A stretch of 17,340 nucleotides of DNA, from contig JAOXYB010021125.1 of NCBI GenBank assembly GCA_028565635.1, positions 1 to 17,340 on the forward strand, read 5' to 3'. The DNA comes from Phoronis ovalis (lineage: Eukaryota > Phoronida > Phoronidae). The position numbers were made by a program, and so were the translations under genes. Under the pieces are notes generated by a model. It saw only the letters and a program-made list of their open reading frames with translations. It made no database searches and was not told the origin of the DNA. Shown piece by piece: positions 9,001 to 17,042 of this stretch (positions within the stretch are counted from its first letter, which is position 1; each line of letters starts with the position of its first letter).

Positions 9001-12000
9001 CAGTGGATATCTGCCTCAAATTACCCTGAAGTCGTATGGCAGTGATTAAATAGGAATAAACAGGGTGGCAAGTTCAGTATAAAACAACTTAGGTCGGAAT
9101 AAAGCTCATTACGATATCGGCCATGACAAATCTTTATCGGCCAATGAATTGTAATAGAGCACACTGTCAGTATAGAGCCATTACTGTATGTGGTATTATA
9201 ATAGTAAACAGCTGATTAAGAAACCGATTATGAATAGATTAGACAACAGTCCCATTCCATGCTTAATGCAACCAAATGCTTGAAACCATAAAGATCTATG
9301 TAGATACACTAGTGAGCAATCTATACAGGATATACTGAAGGCAACCACTACAACATACAACAGTAGTAGTACAAACAAAACCAATCCCACAATTCCCTGT
9401 GGTTCATTGATGGTTGCCTAAGAAACAAACCAAACCAATCCCACAATTCCCTGTGGTTCATTGATGGTTGCCTAAGAAACAAACCAAACCAATCCCACTA
9501 TTCCCTGTGGTTCAGTGATGCTTGTCTAGGAGTAAGGCCTAACCAATCCTAGATTTGCTGCTTCGTCTAGAAATAGTTTATTTTGAGGTAACAAACTTAC
9601 TTGTTATCTGGTATTTCTCTGACACTTTCAACACAGACAGATAGGGCAGGTTTACTGCCTGTTAACTTATGTAGAAAGTCTACAATCTGTTGTTGTGCAG
9701 GTTTAACTTCATTCTCTTTCTTAGCAAACAACAACTGAGCCAGACCATCCTCATTCTTGTAATCTGGCATACGACTATAGCCTACAGCCTGAAATAGTTA
9801 TATCAATATTATGCTTAATATTTAATTAAACAGATGACAAGAACTCTACTATTTTAAGTTTGCCTCTTAATAAAACTGGTCTCCAAGAGAATCATCCTCA
9901 TCATTTTTGTGTTTGAACTGTGTTGCAAAAGATATGACAGGAGGCATAGCATACAGACTAGAATTTTAACATTTTTAAAAAAAATCTGAATAATAAAATT
10001 ACTACACATTTTTTGTTACCAAGGGTTTGATTATTGTATTTAATGAATTTTTTTCAAAAAAAATGGGATCATAGAATTATGAAGAAACTGAAATAAGAGG
10101 ACAAATGATCCAACAGAATAGTAAGGCTAGTAAATTACCTTGAACCTGCAAAATGGGTTGTCTTTAGAGAATTCCACATGGTGCTGGTGTGTGTAATATC
10201 CTTTCCCTACACCCCAGAAAGCTTGAATTTGATTCCATTTCGCAATAACCATGTCTCTTTCATCGCCATAAACTACAGGAGCTGTAACAGCACTGACCAT
10301 ATTGGCTAACGCATTTTGGACAGTAGCTTGTTGTGTTGCTTGAGCTATAAAAAATTTGGCTGACTTTGAAATCGGTTTAATAATAAACATCACCTGGTTT
10401 TCACTCAGTAGCCAGCTGTTATAAAACTTCTATTAAAATAAAATTATACATGGTAATTTGCACCAGCACAAGTTCTATGTGGTGTTACGAAAGACACAAA
10501 AGGTGCAGAAATTTAATTTCATTTTAATATATAACTTTTAATATCAACTTTAATGACTACATTTTCTTGTAAAGGCTAGCTTAACCTGTGCCTAAGATGA
10601 AGTTGAAGATGCTTTATCAAATACATACAGTCTACTTAGTCTTAAGTTACGTTATGACGGACATTCCCTGAATTTGTTGAAACAGATGCATAGTACGGTA
10701 ATTTCGTGTGATAGCAAAGGTATATACTACTGGTAAAATATATGCCATCTTCTTATATTTTTTATTGAGAAAAAAATATTGGTTTCCATGGTATGTGTAT
10801 GATAATATGCAAGGTGTGACATATACATCAGTCTTTACATTCAGCTGTTGCATAAAGAGTCTACCTATAACTGGTATAACAAATACATAGTCAACAAAAC
10901 TATACATTCAAACACGATTAGACAAATGAAATTAAATTTCTGCACCTTTTGTGTCTTTCGTAACATCACATACAACTTGTGCTGGTGCAAAATACCATGT
11001 ATAACGGAACAAGACTTACATCAATAAAGCTGTTTTTTTTTTAGTAAATGGCACTTTACATATTGTAAGAACTGGACAAACTTTACAAGGGGAAAGAAGG
11101 TAACATGCACCTTCTGTGTAGTACTTGCCACCCACTGTATGCAACATGCCAGTCGTTACACAGATTTTTTAAATCAATGACATCACAGGTACCAAGAAAA
11201 ATATATAACTCAATTTGGCAATATTTATTTCTTGCATGACTCAAAAAACTAGATGTAACAGATTTCAACAAAACAATTGATCTAAACTTAGACTAGCACC
11301 ATGCAAAAATATTGGTAACTTTTAGCAAACTGTTTCCTATTTAAAATTCTAATGGCAGTATTATAAGAATTCAATAGTGACTCTACTTACTACCAAGACC
11401 TGTTCCAAATGTTGAGGTTCCTGTACCGAAACCAAAACCAGTTGAACCAGCAGTACTTGTTCCAGTACCAAAACCTAGCAAACATAGCTTGTGTTTGAGG
11501 AGCATTCCAATAAATTAACAAACACAAAACCTCTATTACTTTGAACATAAAAAACAATTATAGGTAGAAATAAGCATTTCTAAAAGTTTCGTTTGCCAAA
11601 AAACATTGTCAAATATATTATAAAAATTAAAAAGTGCATTAAAAATGCAGTCGACCTTCTTTGTACTTTAAAAAAAATTAATCTAGATGTTCAATAAAAA
11701 CTCACAAATCCCTTTCTATGCGACGAAAATGCAGATTTTGCATAACTTCAGTCCAAATTTACCTTTAAAACCTGTACTTGTGCTTGCAGGTTGGGTTCCA
11801 AATGTAAATCCTGATGTTGTGGTTACTGGTAGTCTTAACTCAAAGGTACCACCACTACTTTGAGTAGCACCACTCCCAAATAAACCAGTACCTGTACAAA
11901 ATAATTAATTCCATCACAAATTTTACAATGCTTTTGGTTTCGTAAGTTCATCTTTTTTTGTCTTTGCTAACTTTTAATTATGCTTCATTAATCAGAAAAC

Positions 12001-13434
12001 AGAATGGACACAGATTTTCTTAGGGTCAAAAGGTCAATGTTGGATGGAAAACTTAATTCTTTTAATTCGGATGGGATAGGTGTTACACCGTCTTTTAATT
12101 TTGAAACGACAAAATTAACTCTTTTTAAAAGATATGCACATCTACACGTCTAAATCTATTAAATATCATAAAAATTAAATTAAATAAGCAAACTCTTCGT
12201 TTCAAAGCATCTTTCTTATCTTTTATACTTCTTGTGGTATATCCCATCTGCTCTACCTCGCTTTACACTTGCAAAAATCATACAAAACTTTGCCTTAGTC
12301 CCTTATTTTAATATATTGTCTTACTTCATTACAGTTGCACCCATAACAATATTCTTATTGCATGTACTATTTTTATTTATCACAAATTATGTGACATCAG
12401 GTAACTTAAAAGACGATGAAGTTAAAGCTTCTAACATCTATGCAGTTTATATGAATAGGCCCTGTAAATGTGCACAAGATACTATAATTATGCAGGCATC
12501 AAAACTATTTATAACTACTGCACACTATAATAATATGGATGCAATCCACCACCAATTACAGGGCTATCCCATCTAAATTACTGTAAGAGAGAACTTGAAT
12601 TCCCCATATCACAATTATAGCAGTACATCTGGTGACTGGATCACAGGGAAAATTGCAATATTAACAAGAGTTTACGAATAAGTTATCTAATAATACTGCA
12701 AATTATCAAATCGAGGAAGGCCATTGATAATAGTTTGAATCTAATACTAAAGTTTCAGATCTCATGCTGGTATGCAGCTGGTAGTAATTAATTCTGGGAT
12801 AAATTCATATTCATAAATATAATACAATCTTATGAAGTTATGATGCAGTTGAGATTGAGAAAGTATATATTTGAAATATTTATTATTGCAAAATAAAATA
12901 AAAATGCATAATCTGTCAAACAAATGTATACTTTACTTCAGTAATATAGTCCAGGGTACACAAATCATACTATGGCTGCTATGGCAGCCTGCTTGCTTTT
13001 GTTATTGTACAAATTCTTCCCGATCGAACTAGTTAGAACAAGTTCAATGTGGGAAATCCCCAGGAAAACGCAATCAAATATTCGCTAGGCCTACTAATAC
13101 TATCTGGCAACAACAATTACACATGAAATATTCAGCATAAAATATCAGCCCTAAATACATTATTACTTGTAGTTTATTGAATATATTTTTCTACTTGAAT
13201 GTATATACTGCAACCCTTTGGCTTTGTCTTTGATAGAATTGTATTTCTAAAATTCAAACTAAACTAAATTTATTTGTTTTAACAAAATTTACCGGCTGAG
13301 GTGGTCGTTGTTCCAAAGCCAAATCCAGCTGTTGCTGGTTTCGCTGCGGCTCCAAACCCCCCGAATGTCGTTGCCGTTGTTGTAGTAGCAGAAGTTGAAC
13401 CAAAGGCAGATTTCGTTCCAAAATTAAAAGCCAT
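6080..13434 (-). CDS. NUP54: nucleoporin Nup54 (p54), complete, 11 coding exons, 514 aa
   Basis: Nup54 joins Nup62 and Nup58 in the coiled-coil complex that lines the central transport channel of the nuclear pore; its FG repeats bind importins. Coding exons in gene order: 13293-13434, 11763-11891, 11391-11474, 10139-10344, 9601-9788, 8683-8879, 8405-8553, 7849-7956, 6989-7108, 6580-6690, 6080-6190. All introns are GT-AG and the phases close to 1545 coding bases including the TAA stop; human NUP54 has 507 residues. Residues 1-118 are a Gly/Thr-rich FG domain with 12 FG dipeptides, including GFGFG at 37-41 and 103-107. Residues about 145-187 carry the family signature (GDERD, AKWNQIQAFWG, GKGYY, NPFCRFK). 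Residues 188-365 form the conserved alpha/beta domain (ERMPNGSTRRLPS; LIPVPMIGF). From about 340 to the end are helical coiled-coil segments (RKLGYAIQ, LNAPTQFK, KQQQEGLQHLL, IIKDDMEDL). The tail is slightly shorter than in vertebrates. The exon 3 donor has a 3-base alternative. Family call is very secure; exact boundaries were read by eye. Confidence 0.96.
6191..6579 (-). other. Nup54 intron 10
   Basis: A 389-base GT-AG intron. Apart from a short hairpin near 6388-6412 (AGAAGC paired with GCTTCT) I see nothing in it. Confidence 0.85.
7109..7848 (-). other. Nup54 intron 8
   Basis: A 740-base intron between two conserved coiled-coil exons. It contains open frames of up to 102 codons on the minus strand (7249-7557), but these lack flanking splice signals matched to the gene frame and resemble no family I know. 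The 7430-7510 part is more complex in base composition than the rest and could be a decayed repeat. Nothing further can be supported. Confidence 0.8.
7957..8404 (-). other. Nup54 intron 7
   Basis: A 448-base intron. It contains the tRNA-like segment at 8103-8171 and, just left of it on the minus strand, a short GGTAGAGCAT string typical of tRNA D-arms, so a decayed SINE is possible. No gene. Confidence 0.8.
8103..8171 (+). repeat. degenerate tRNA-like segment, possible SINE relic
   Basis: A 69-base segment can be laid out as a decayed tRNA. CTGGT at its start pairs with ACCAG at its end. TGGCAAAAGGC resembles box A. CCCAG and TTGGG can form an anticodon-like stem, and GGATTTTAATCC stands where box B would be. 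The T arm is wrong for a working tRNA, so at best this is a SINE head or pseudogene. Weak evidence. Confidence 0.2.
8881..8910. repeat. 13-bp tandem repeat next to the exon 6 acceptor
   Basis: TACAATAACATTA occurs twice in exact succession and then begins a third time. On the gene strand it forms the last bases of intron 5 and replaces a normal pyrimidine tract, so the acceptor GTAG of exon 6 looks rather weak. Confidence 0.8.
9381..9553. repeat. 54-bp minisatellite, about 3.2 copies
   Basis: Copies begin at 9381, 9435 and 9489 with ccaatcccac, and a truncated fourth begins at 9543. The first two copies appear identical over their full 54 bases; the third has several substitutions, mostly in its right half. 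It lies in Nup54 intron 5, about 50 bases from exon 5. The identity of two neighbouring copies suggests recent expansion. Confidence 0.93.
9789..10138 (-). other. Nup54 intron 4
   Basis: A 350-base GT-AG intron, AT-rich with A/T homopolymer runs. I see nothing in it. Confidence 0.85.
10447..10524 (+). repeat. left terminal inverted repeat of the TA-flanked element
   Basis: 78-base arm, inverted match to 10924-11001 with mismatches at arm positions 10, 29 and 36. Confidence 0.9.
10924..11001 (-). repeat. right terminal inverted repeat of the TA-flanked element
   Basis: 78-base arm complementary to the left arm. If transcribed within the Nup54 pre-mRNA the two arms would form a long hairpin with a loop of roughly 400 bases. 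Confidence 0.9.
11892..13292 (-). other. Nup54 intron 1
   Basis: The longest intron (1401 bases), splitting the FG domain after residue 47. It holds a perfect hairpin at 12095-12118 (TTAATTTTG, 6-base loop, CAAAATTAA) inside a motif shared with 2229-2251, and a GGCTGC/GCAGCC hairpin at 12974-12989. A plus-strand frame of 114 codons at 12232-12576 has a few hydrophobic stretches but no family resemblance and no supporting signals. No gene is supported. Confidence 0.8.
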
Positions 13435-13439
13435 CTTCA

Positions 13440-13530
13440 GTCAGTTCGTAGTACTTCGCATGCCGAGGTTTTAGCGCTTCACTTTTCTATCTCCAATACT
13501 AAAGAACTTGATGCGCCACCAAGTGGACAT
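13440..13530 (-). promoter_or_regulatory. probable Nup54 promoter / 5' UTR region
   Basis: This short, relatively GC-rich stretch sits directly upstream of the Nup54 ATG (13434; context GAAG before ATGG, a good Kozak match). It holds an inverted CCAAT box (CCAAT on the plus strand at 13493-13497) and the CTCF-like motif at 13513-13526. I saw no TATA box. The transposon at 13559 limits how far the native promoter extends. Confidence 0.35.
13513..13526 (-). promoter_or_regulatory. CTCF-like motif upstream of Nup54
   Basis: Reads CCACTTGGTGGCGC on the minus strand, 13 of 14 positions of the core CCASYAGRKGGCRS (A to T at position 6). It lies about 80 bases upstream of the start codon. Binding is not shown. 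Confidence 0.35.
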
Positions 13531-13550
13531 TTCTATTCTGATTATCCAGT

Positions 13551-13863
13551 AGACTCATCCCCGGGGGGCGGCAGTCAATATGAAAGTGGGTACCCATGCT
13601 CTAACATGGTTTTTCAAAAAAGTCCCTAACGAAGTGAAATTCTGCAAAAATACACCCCTAAGGAAGTGAGTTTTTGAAAAAAAACCCCTAAAGATTGAAG
13701 TGTCACACCTCCAAAAAACCACACATTTTCGTGATTTTAGCCAAAAACATACTCTAATCACGTAATGCGCCGGAGGTTCAAAAAATATATCCTTTCACGT
13801 GAAATTTTGTTGGAATATGCGTACCCATTTTCATATTGACCACTCCCCCCCTGGGAGACTCAT
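13551..13863. mobile_element. hAT-like MITE with 8-bp target duplication, element 13559-13855
   Basis: The octamer AGACTCAT occurs directly on both sides (13551-13558 and 13856-13863) and is the target-site duplication. Between them lies a 297-base element whose ends are inverted copies: CCCCGGGGGG at the left and, read inward from the right, CCCAGGGGGG. They agree at 32 of the first 39 positions, with the shared core GTCAATATGAAA. The interior has three degenerate direct units around CCCTAA..GAAGTG at about 13620-13700 and a TTTCACGTGAAA palindrome near 13796. No transposase is encoded. An 8-bp duplication with a CAGGG-like end fits hAT; P or Merlin types are alternatives. It is inserted about 125 bases upstream of the Nup54 ATG. 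Confidence 0.85.
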
Positions 13864-15010
13864 AAGATGACGCTAGAAAGGCTGTATATATGTAAACCTA
13901 TTTTTACATAAAAAAAATGTTTACATAGTTAAAATACATTTTTTCATTCCAGTTATACCAATATATGACCATTCTAACCATTGGACACTCGTATTAGTTT
14001 TCAGTGGGGTGATTGTATTTCGGATTGCAAGTTGTTGTTAATAGGGCAAAATTTGGATTTGGTAACGACTAGCTTAAACTTTGGAATTGGTCAGTGGTAC
14101 ATACCTGAACTCTACCACACAATCTTAAAATTATTTTTAGTAAGATGTTTCTGGTATATCTTCTGATGCACTTCAGGAGTAGCAACCCAACCAGCAAAAT
14201 TCTTATTGTGTGGGACAAGTGCATTTATGAAATGTTTGACGTGCACTCCAAATGCTTACTACAAGCTCTATGGTCAAAACAAAAAAAGAATTACTCGGAA
14301 ACATTAGAAAATAAGTGATTTGATAGAATGTAATATGTAGTTATTGTATACATCAATATATATATGCATATCACACATCGGGCTATCCCATTTTATGCAA
14401 GTATGACTATTTTGCACTGGTTCAGTAAGGTATCACCTTAATTTGATAATTCCTGTAGTTATAAAGGCCAGTGTTCTTTTGTACTAGAAAGCAGAACATT
14501 TTTATGGAACAAGATGTTCAGATGATCTACGAACAGTCCATCTCTACCAACTCAGTGTGTGGATTCAGTAAGATTGAAATTCTCCTACAGCAACTTCAAA
14601 ATGTTCATGTACCATTTAAAATTAAAAAGCGTTATTGACCTTAAGCAAGTCATTGCTCATTTGAAGCAGCACCATCTTTAAAGAGCTTTTAAGCACTTTG
14701 TTTTTTATTCAAATCATTAATGTGGAATTCCTTCAATGAATGTTCACCATGAGAGTTCAACTTCCCAGCAAATCTGTGCTCAGCTTTGAGCAATGAAACA
14801 AACTGGTGAACTTACAATCTAATTTGTAACAAATAGTTTGACACACCATGTAAAGTGATAGTGTTGATTTAGTACTTAAGGTTTCACAGAAAAAATTGTG
14901 AGTCACATTTAGTTAGACATGCAAAGTGAATAAATTGTGAAACCCATTCCATGTAGCATTCTACTATTCAAATAGACAACACAACTCAATATATTTATGC
15001 AATATTTGTT
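13864..15010. other. intergenic region between RPL21 and Nup54
   Basis: About 1.1 kb separates the end of RPL21 from the element upstream of Nup54. I find no gene here. The short frame at 13981-14166 has no support. A loose 9-base inverted repeat (GGTTTCACA at 14880, TGTGAAACC at 14936) is the only structure I noticed. Confidence 0.6.
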
Positions 15011-15016
15011 TTTATT
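15011..15016 (-). promoter_or_regulatory. RPL21 poly(A) signal candidate
   Basis: AATAAA on the minus strand about 47 bases after the RPL21 stop, giving the very short 3' UTR usual for ribosomal protein genes. Confidence 0.65.
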
Positions 15017-15062
15017 ATAATGTACCCACTTTTTGTCTTAACATTATACTGTTATGCACATT

Positions 15063-17023
15063 TTATGCAATAAATTCCCAAGGGATAGGTGTCAAGAACT
15101 GCGGCTTATTGTATCTGGTTCTAACAGTGTGTGCTGGCCCTGGTTGAGCTGGCTGGAAAAAAAAAGAAATACCTTATTGATCAAACACATGTAAAACTAC
15201 ATAGTTTAAGCTAACTACAGAACAGAATAACATGGAGCTTACTACCAATGCTATAGATGCCATCACAACCCTTTCATAACTGCCAACACCTGAAGATAGA
15301 AAATATCAGATATTGGCCATTTTTGGTACATAAACTTATATTTCGGTCATAGTTGTTTCCTATAACCTGGGGATATGTCTGCTAAAACTATGGTTTAGAT
15401 GCCGGTTGATTTTCATTATAACTATACCATAAAATAGTGCAGATTTTAACTGCGATATTCATAAATTTTATGCGAGATTAAAACAATAGAAATTGTTTTG
15501 AAAATGGTCGGAATCATATGTTTACTTCACTTTTTTGGTTCTCATCAACATGACTGACCTAGCAAAATTACCAAAAGCAACTCCTTTGATTGGGAATTAG
15601 TCAAAAGTCAATCTTACAGTGGCATCATAAAACATAGCAATGTTTAAACAGGCTGTATTTATATAGATCAAACAGAATAAAACATATGTAGGTATAAGCC
15701 TCCTTCCATATGAATCAACACAGGAAAGACTTGACACTCATTATTACACATCATTTGGGTGCAAATAGATCAGTAATATAAGAGGATGGAGCAATGGAAG
15801 TTTTCAGGTGGTTATTTTCAGACATTACCAAAATAATTGACACTTTTGCTCTAAGAATAAACAAATTCTCACCTGTCTTTTACAGTTCACTGTTTTTCCC
15901 TGCTCCTTAGCTTGCTTCTTGCTATCTTCGTTTGCTTTCACTCTTTGTACAAACTCAAGTCTGCAGTTGGAGTGCTTAATATGTTCAATGCGTATATTGA
16001 TTCTTTTTGGTATGATACGCCCTCTGAAAGTGGAGGCACAAATTATGTATATAGAAATCCCATCTTAACACACTATATGAAACTAAATTGTATACTCACA
16101 TAAAACATAATTGTTTAGTAAATAAAGCAAAATAACAGACTACAAATTACAAACCAGTAGGAAATTTCAAAACATCTTCATAGTAGGGGCATCAAATGGT
16201 TCATGCAACCATACACCTACTTTAAGAGGATGTAGAAAGGGGTGCCTTAAACATCTAGAACCATGTAGCACAAAGTGGTATCAAGTAGAACAAAGTGGTA
16301 CGTCTAATTTTGAATTTGTAATGGTAATGGTCCTAAAACATATTTTCCAAAAAGTAGTTCTTTTAAAACGATGATACTTACCTCACTCTTTTGTTGACAA
16401 TGACACCAACTGCATGTTGCGTGACGTTAAATATTTTACCAGTTCGTCCGTGATAACTTTTGTGGGGCATACCTTTCTGAACGGCACCATCACCCTAAAA
16501 CCAAGCAAGACAATGTTTTAACTGTGATGTAGCAACAATGTCTAGTCCTACTTTAATAACATTCAAACTATTCATAATTAACAGATAAATTACAGACAAA
16601 TTATGGTTTTTATTTATTTTTGTCATCACTCTCTATATGCTGACACAGAGAACCACACAGATGTGCCAACTTTTTTAGAAATGTCTGATTGTTTAAACAT
16701 TTAAACAAACATAAATGATTGAAAAGACCCACTGACAGACAATTAACAATGTGTACTGTACATTTTATAATATTGTTGGCATACAGATAATGGGCCCAAA
16801 AACAGATTTGTCCAAAAAGTACACAAATTTTAACGTGAAGATAAAATGTTCTCCAGCACTATAACGTACATTGTATATGGTAAATAATATTTACCTTAAT
16901 ATCAACAATATCGCCCTGTTTGTAGATTGTGAAATATCTTGATAATGGCGTTACTCCATGCTTACGGAATTTTCTTGAGAACATGTAGCGAGTGCCGCGA
17001 CGCGTACCTTTTGGGTTCGTCAT
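15063..17023 (-). CDS. RPL21: large-subunit ribosomal protein eL21, complete, 4 coding exons, 160 aa
   Basis: eL21 is a structural protein of the cytosolic 60S subunit. Coding exons in gene order: 16895-17023 (43 codons), 16382-16494, 15873-16023, 15063-15152 with the TAA stop. Every intron is GT-AG and the joined frame is exactly 160 codons, the same as human RPL21. Family marks in order: the basic N terminus with [14 protein letters not shown] (residues 6-19), [59 protein letters not shown], and the C-terminal TPIPWEFIA that replaces the usual PIPYEF ending. The ATG is the start expected for the family, and a splice acceptor 19 bases upstream indicates a separate non-coding first exon, as in vertebrates. 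No frameshift or missing part is seen, and introns are present, so this is the functional gene and not a processed pseudogene. Confidence 0.98.
15153..15872 (-). other. RPL21 intron 3 (last coding intron)
   Basis: A 720-base intron with a strong terminal pyrimidine tract. It contains a 44-base segment bounded by consensus-like splice sites at 15246-15289. I looked for a box C/D or H/ACA snoRNA, since RPL21 introns host them in vertebrates, and found none that could be supported. Confidence 0.85.
15246..15289 (-). other. possible alternative (premature-stop) exon in RPL21 intron 3
   Basis: On the gene strand, TTTTCTATCTTCAG precedes and GTAGTAAG follows a 44-base segment. Read in the frame left by exon 3 it gives eight codons and then TGA, and 44 is not a multiple of three. 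If included it would make a premature stop and a likely nonsense-mediated-decay transcript, a known way for ribosomal protein genes to control their own level. Purely sequence-based. Confidence 0.2.
16024..16381 (-). other. RPL21 intron 2 with a 20-bp tandem duplication
   Basis: A 358-base GT-AG intron. At 16265-16300 the 16-base word gtagcacaaagtggta recurs 20 bases later with one change. No other feature seen. Confidence 0.8.
16495..16894 (-). other. RPL21 intron 1 (first coding intron)
   Basis: A 400-base intron. A GTGATGA string at 16623-16629 on the gene strand looks like a snoRNA C box, but no CTGA D box lies at a suitable distance, so no snoRNA is called. Confidence 0.8.
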
Positions 17024-17042
17024 TCTGAACTCCTACTGACTT
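17024..17042 (-). other. RPL21 5' UTR part and splice acceptor
   Basis: Upstream of the ATG, 19 non-coding bases are preceded by the acceptor TTTCTATTTACAG. This matches the animal RPL21 arrangement in which exon 1 is non-coding and the start codon opens exon 2. Confidence 0.65.

Larger units (their letters stand above)
8880..9600 (-). other. Nup54 intron 5
   Basis: A 721-base intron that carries two tandem repeats: a 13-base repeat directly at its acceptor end and the 54-base minisatellite near its donor end. The middle (about 8990-9380) has short repeated words such as tatcggcca twice near 9113-9150 but no gene. Confidence 0.85.
10447..11001. mobile_element. Tc1/mariner-type non-autonomous element (MITE), 555 bp
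   Basis: The two ends are inverted copies of one another over 78 bases with three mismatches (75/78), beginning TACATGGTA and running through CACAAGTT and GGTGCAGAAATTTAATTTC. A TA dinucleotide flanks each end (10445-10446 and 11002-11003), as left by Tc1/mariner-type insertion. The central 400 bases are not inverted and encode no transposase, so the element is non-autonomous. It sits in Nup54 intron 3. High arm identity suggests either recent insertion or selection on the hairpin. Superfamily is inferred from the TA flank only. Confidence 0.8.
10345..11390 (-). other. Nup54 intron 3
   Basis: A 1046-base intron, more than half of which is the inverted-repeat element at 10447-11001. The remainder (11010-11390) holds no recognised feature. 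Frames of 60-88 codons inside the element and intron have no support as genes. Confidence 0.85.

Noticed and set aside
10647-10907. Overlapping frames on both strands inside the inverted-repeat element, considered as a transposase remnant
   Set aside because: Too short, no DDE/D motif arrangement, and no similarity to Tc1/mariner transposase; the element appears non-coding.
12232-12576. 114-codon plus-strand frame in Nup54 intron 1
   Set aside because: Antisense to an intron, low-complexity AT-rich composition, no family resemblance, and no promoter or poly(A) arrangement.
13555-13761. 68-codon minus-strand frame over the element upstream of Nup54
   Set aside because: It is a translation of the miniature transposon with its repeated units, not a gene.
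16623-16629. C-box-like GTGATGA in RPL21 intron 1, suggesting a box C/D snoRNA as in vertebrate RPL21
   Set aside because: No CTGA D box at a suitable distance and no terminal stem; the other RPL21 introns also lack a convincing box pair.
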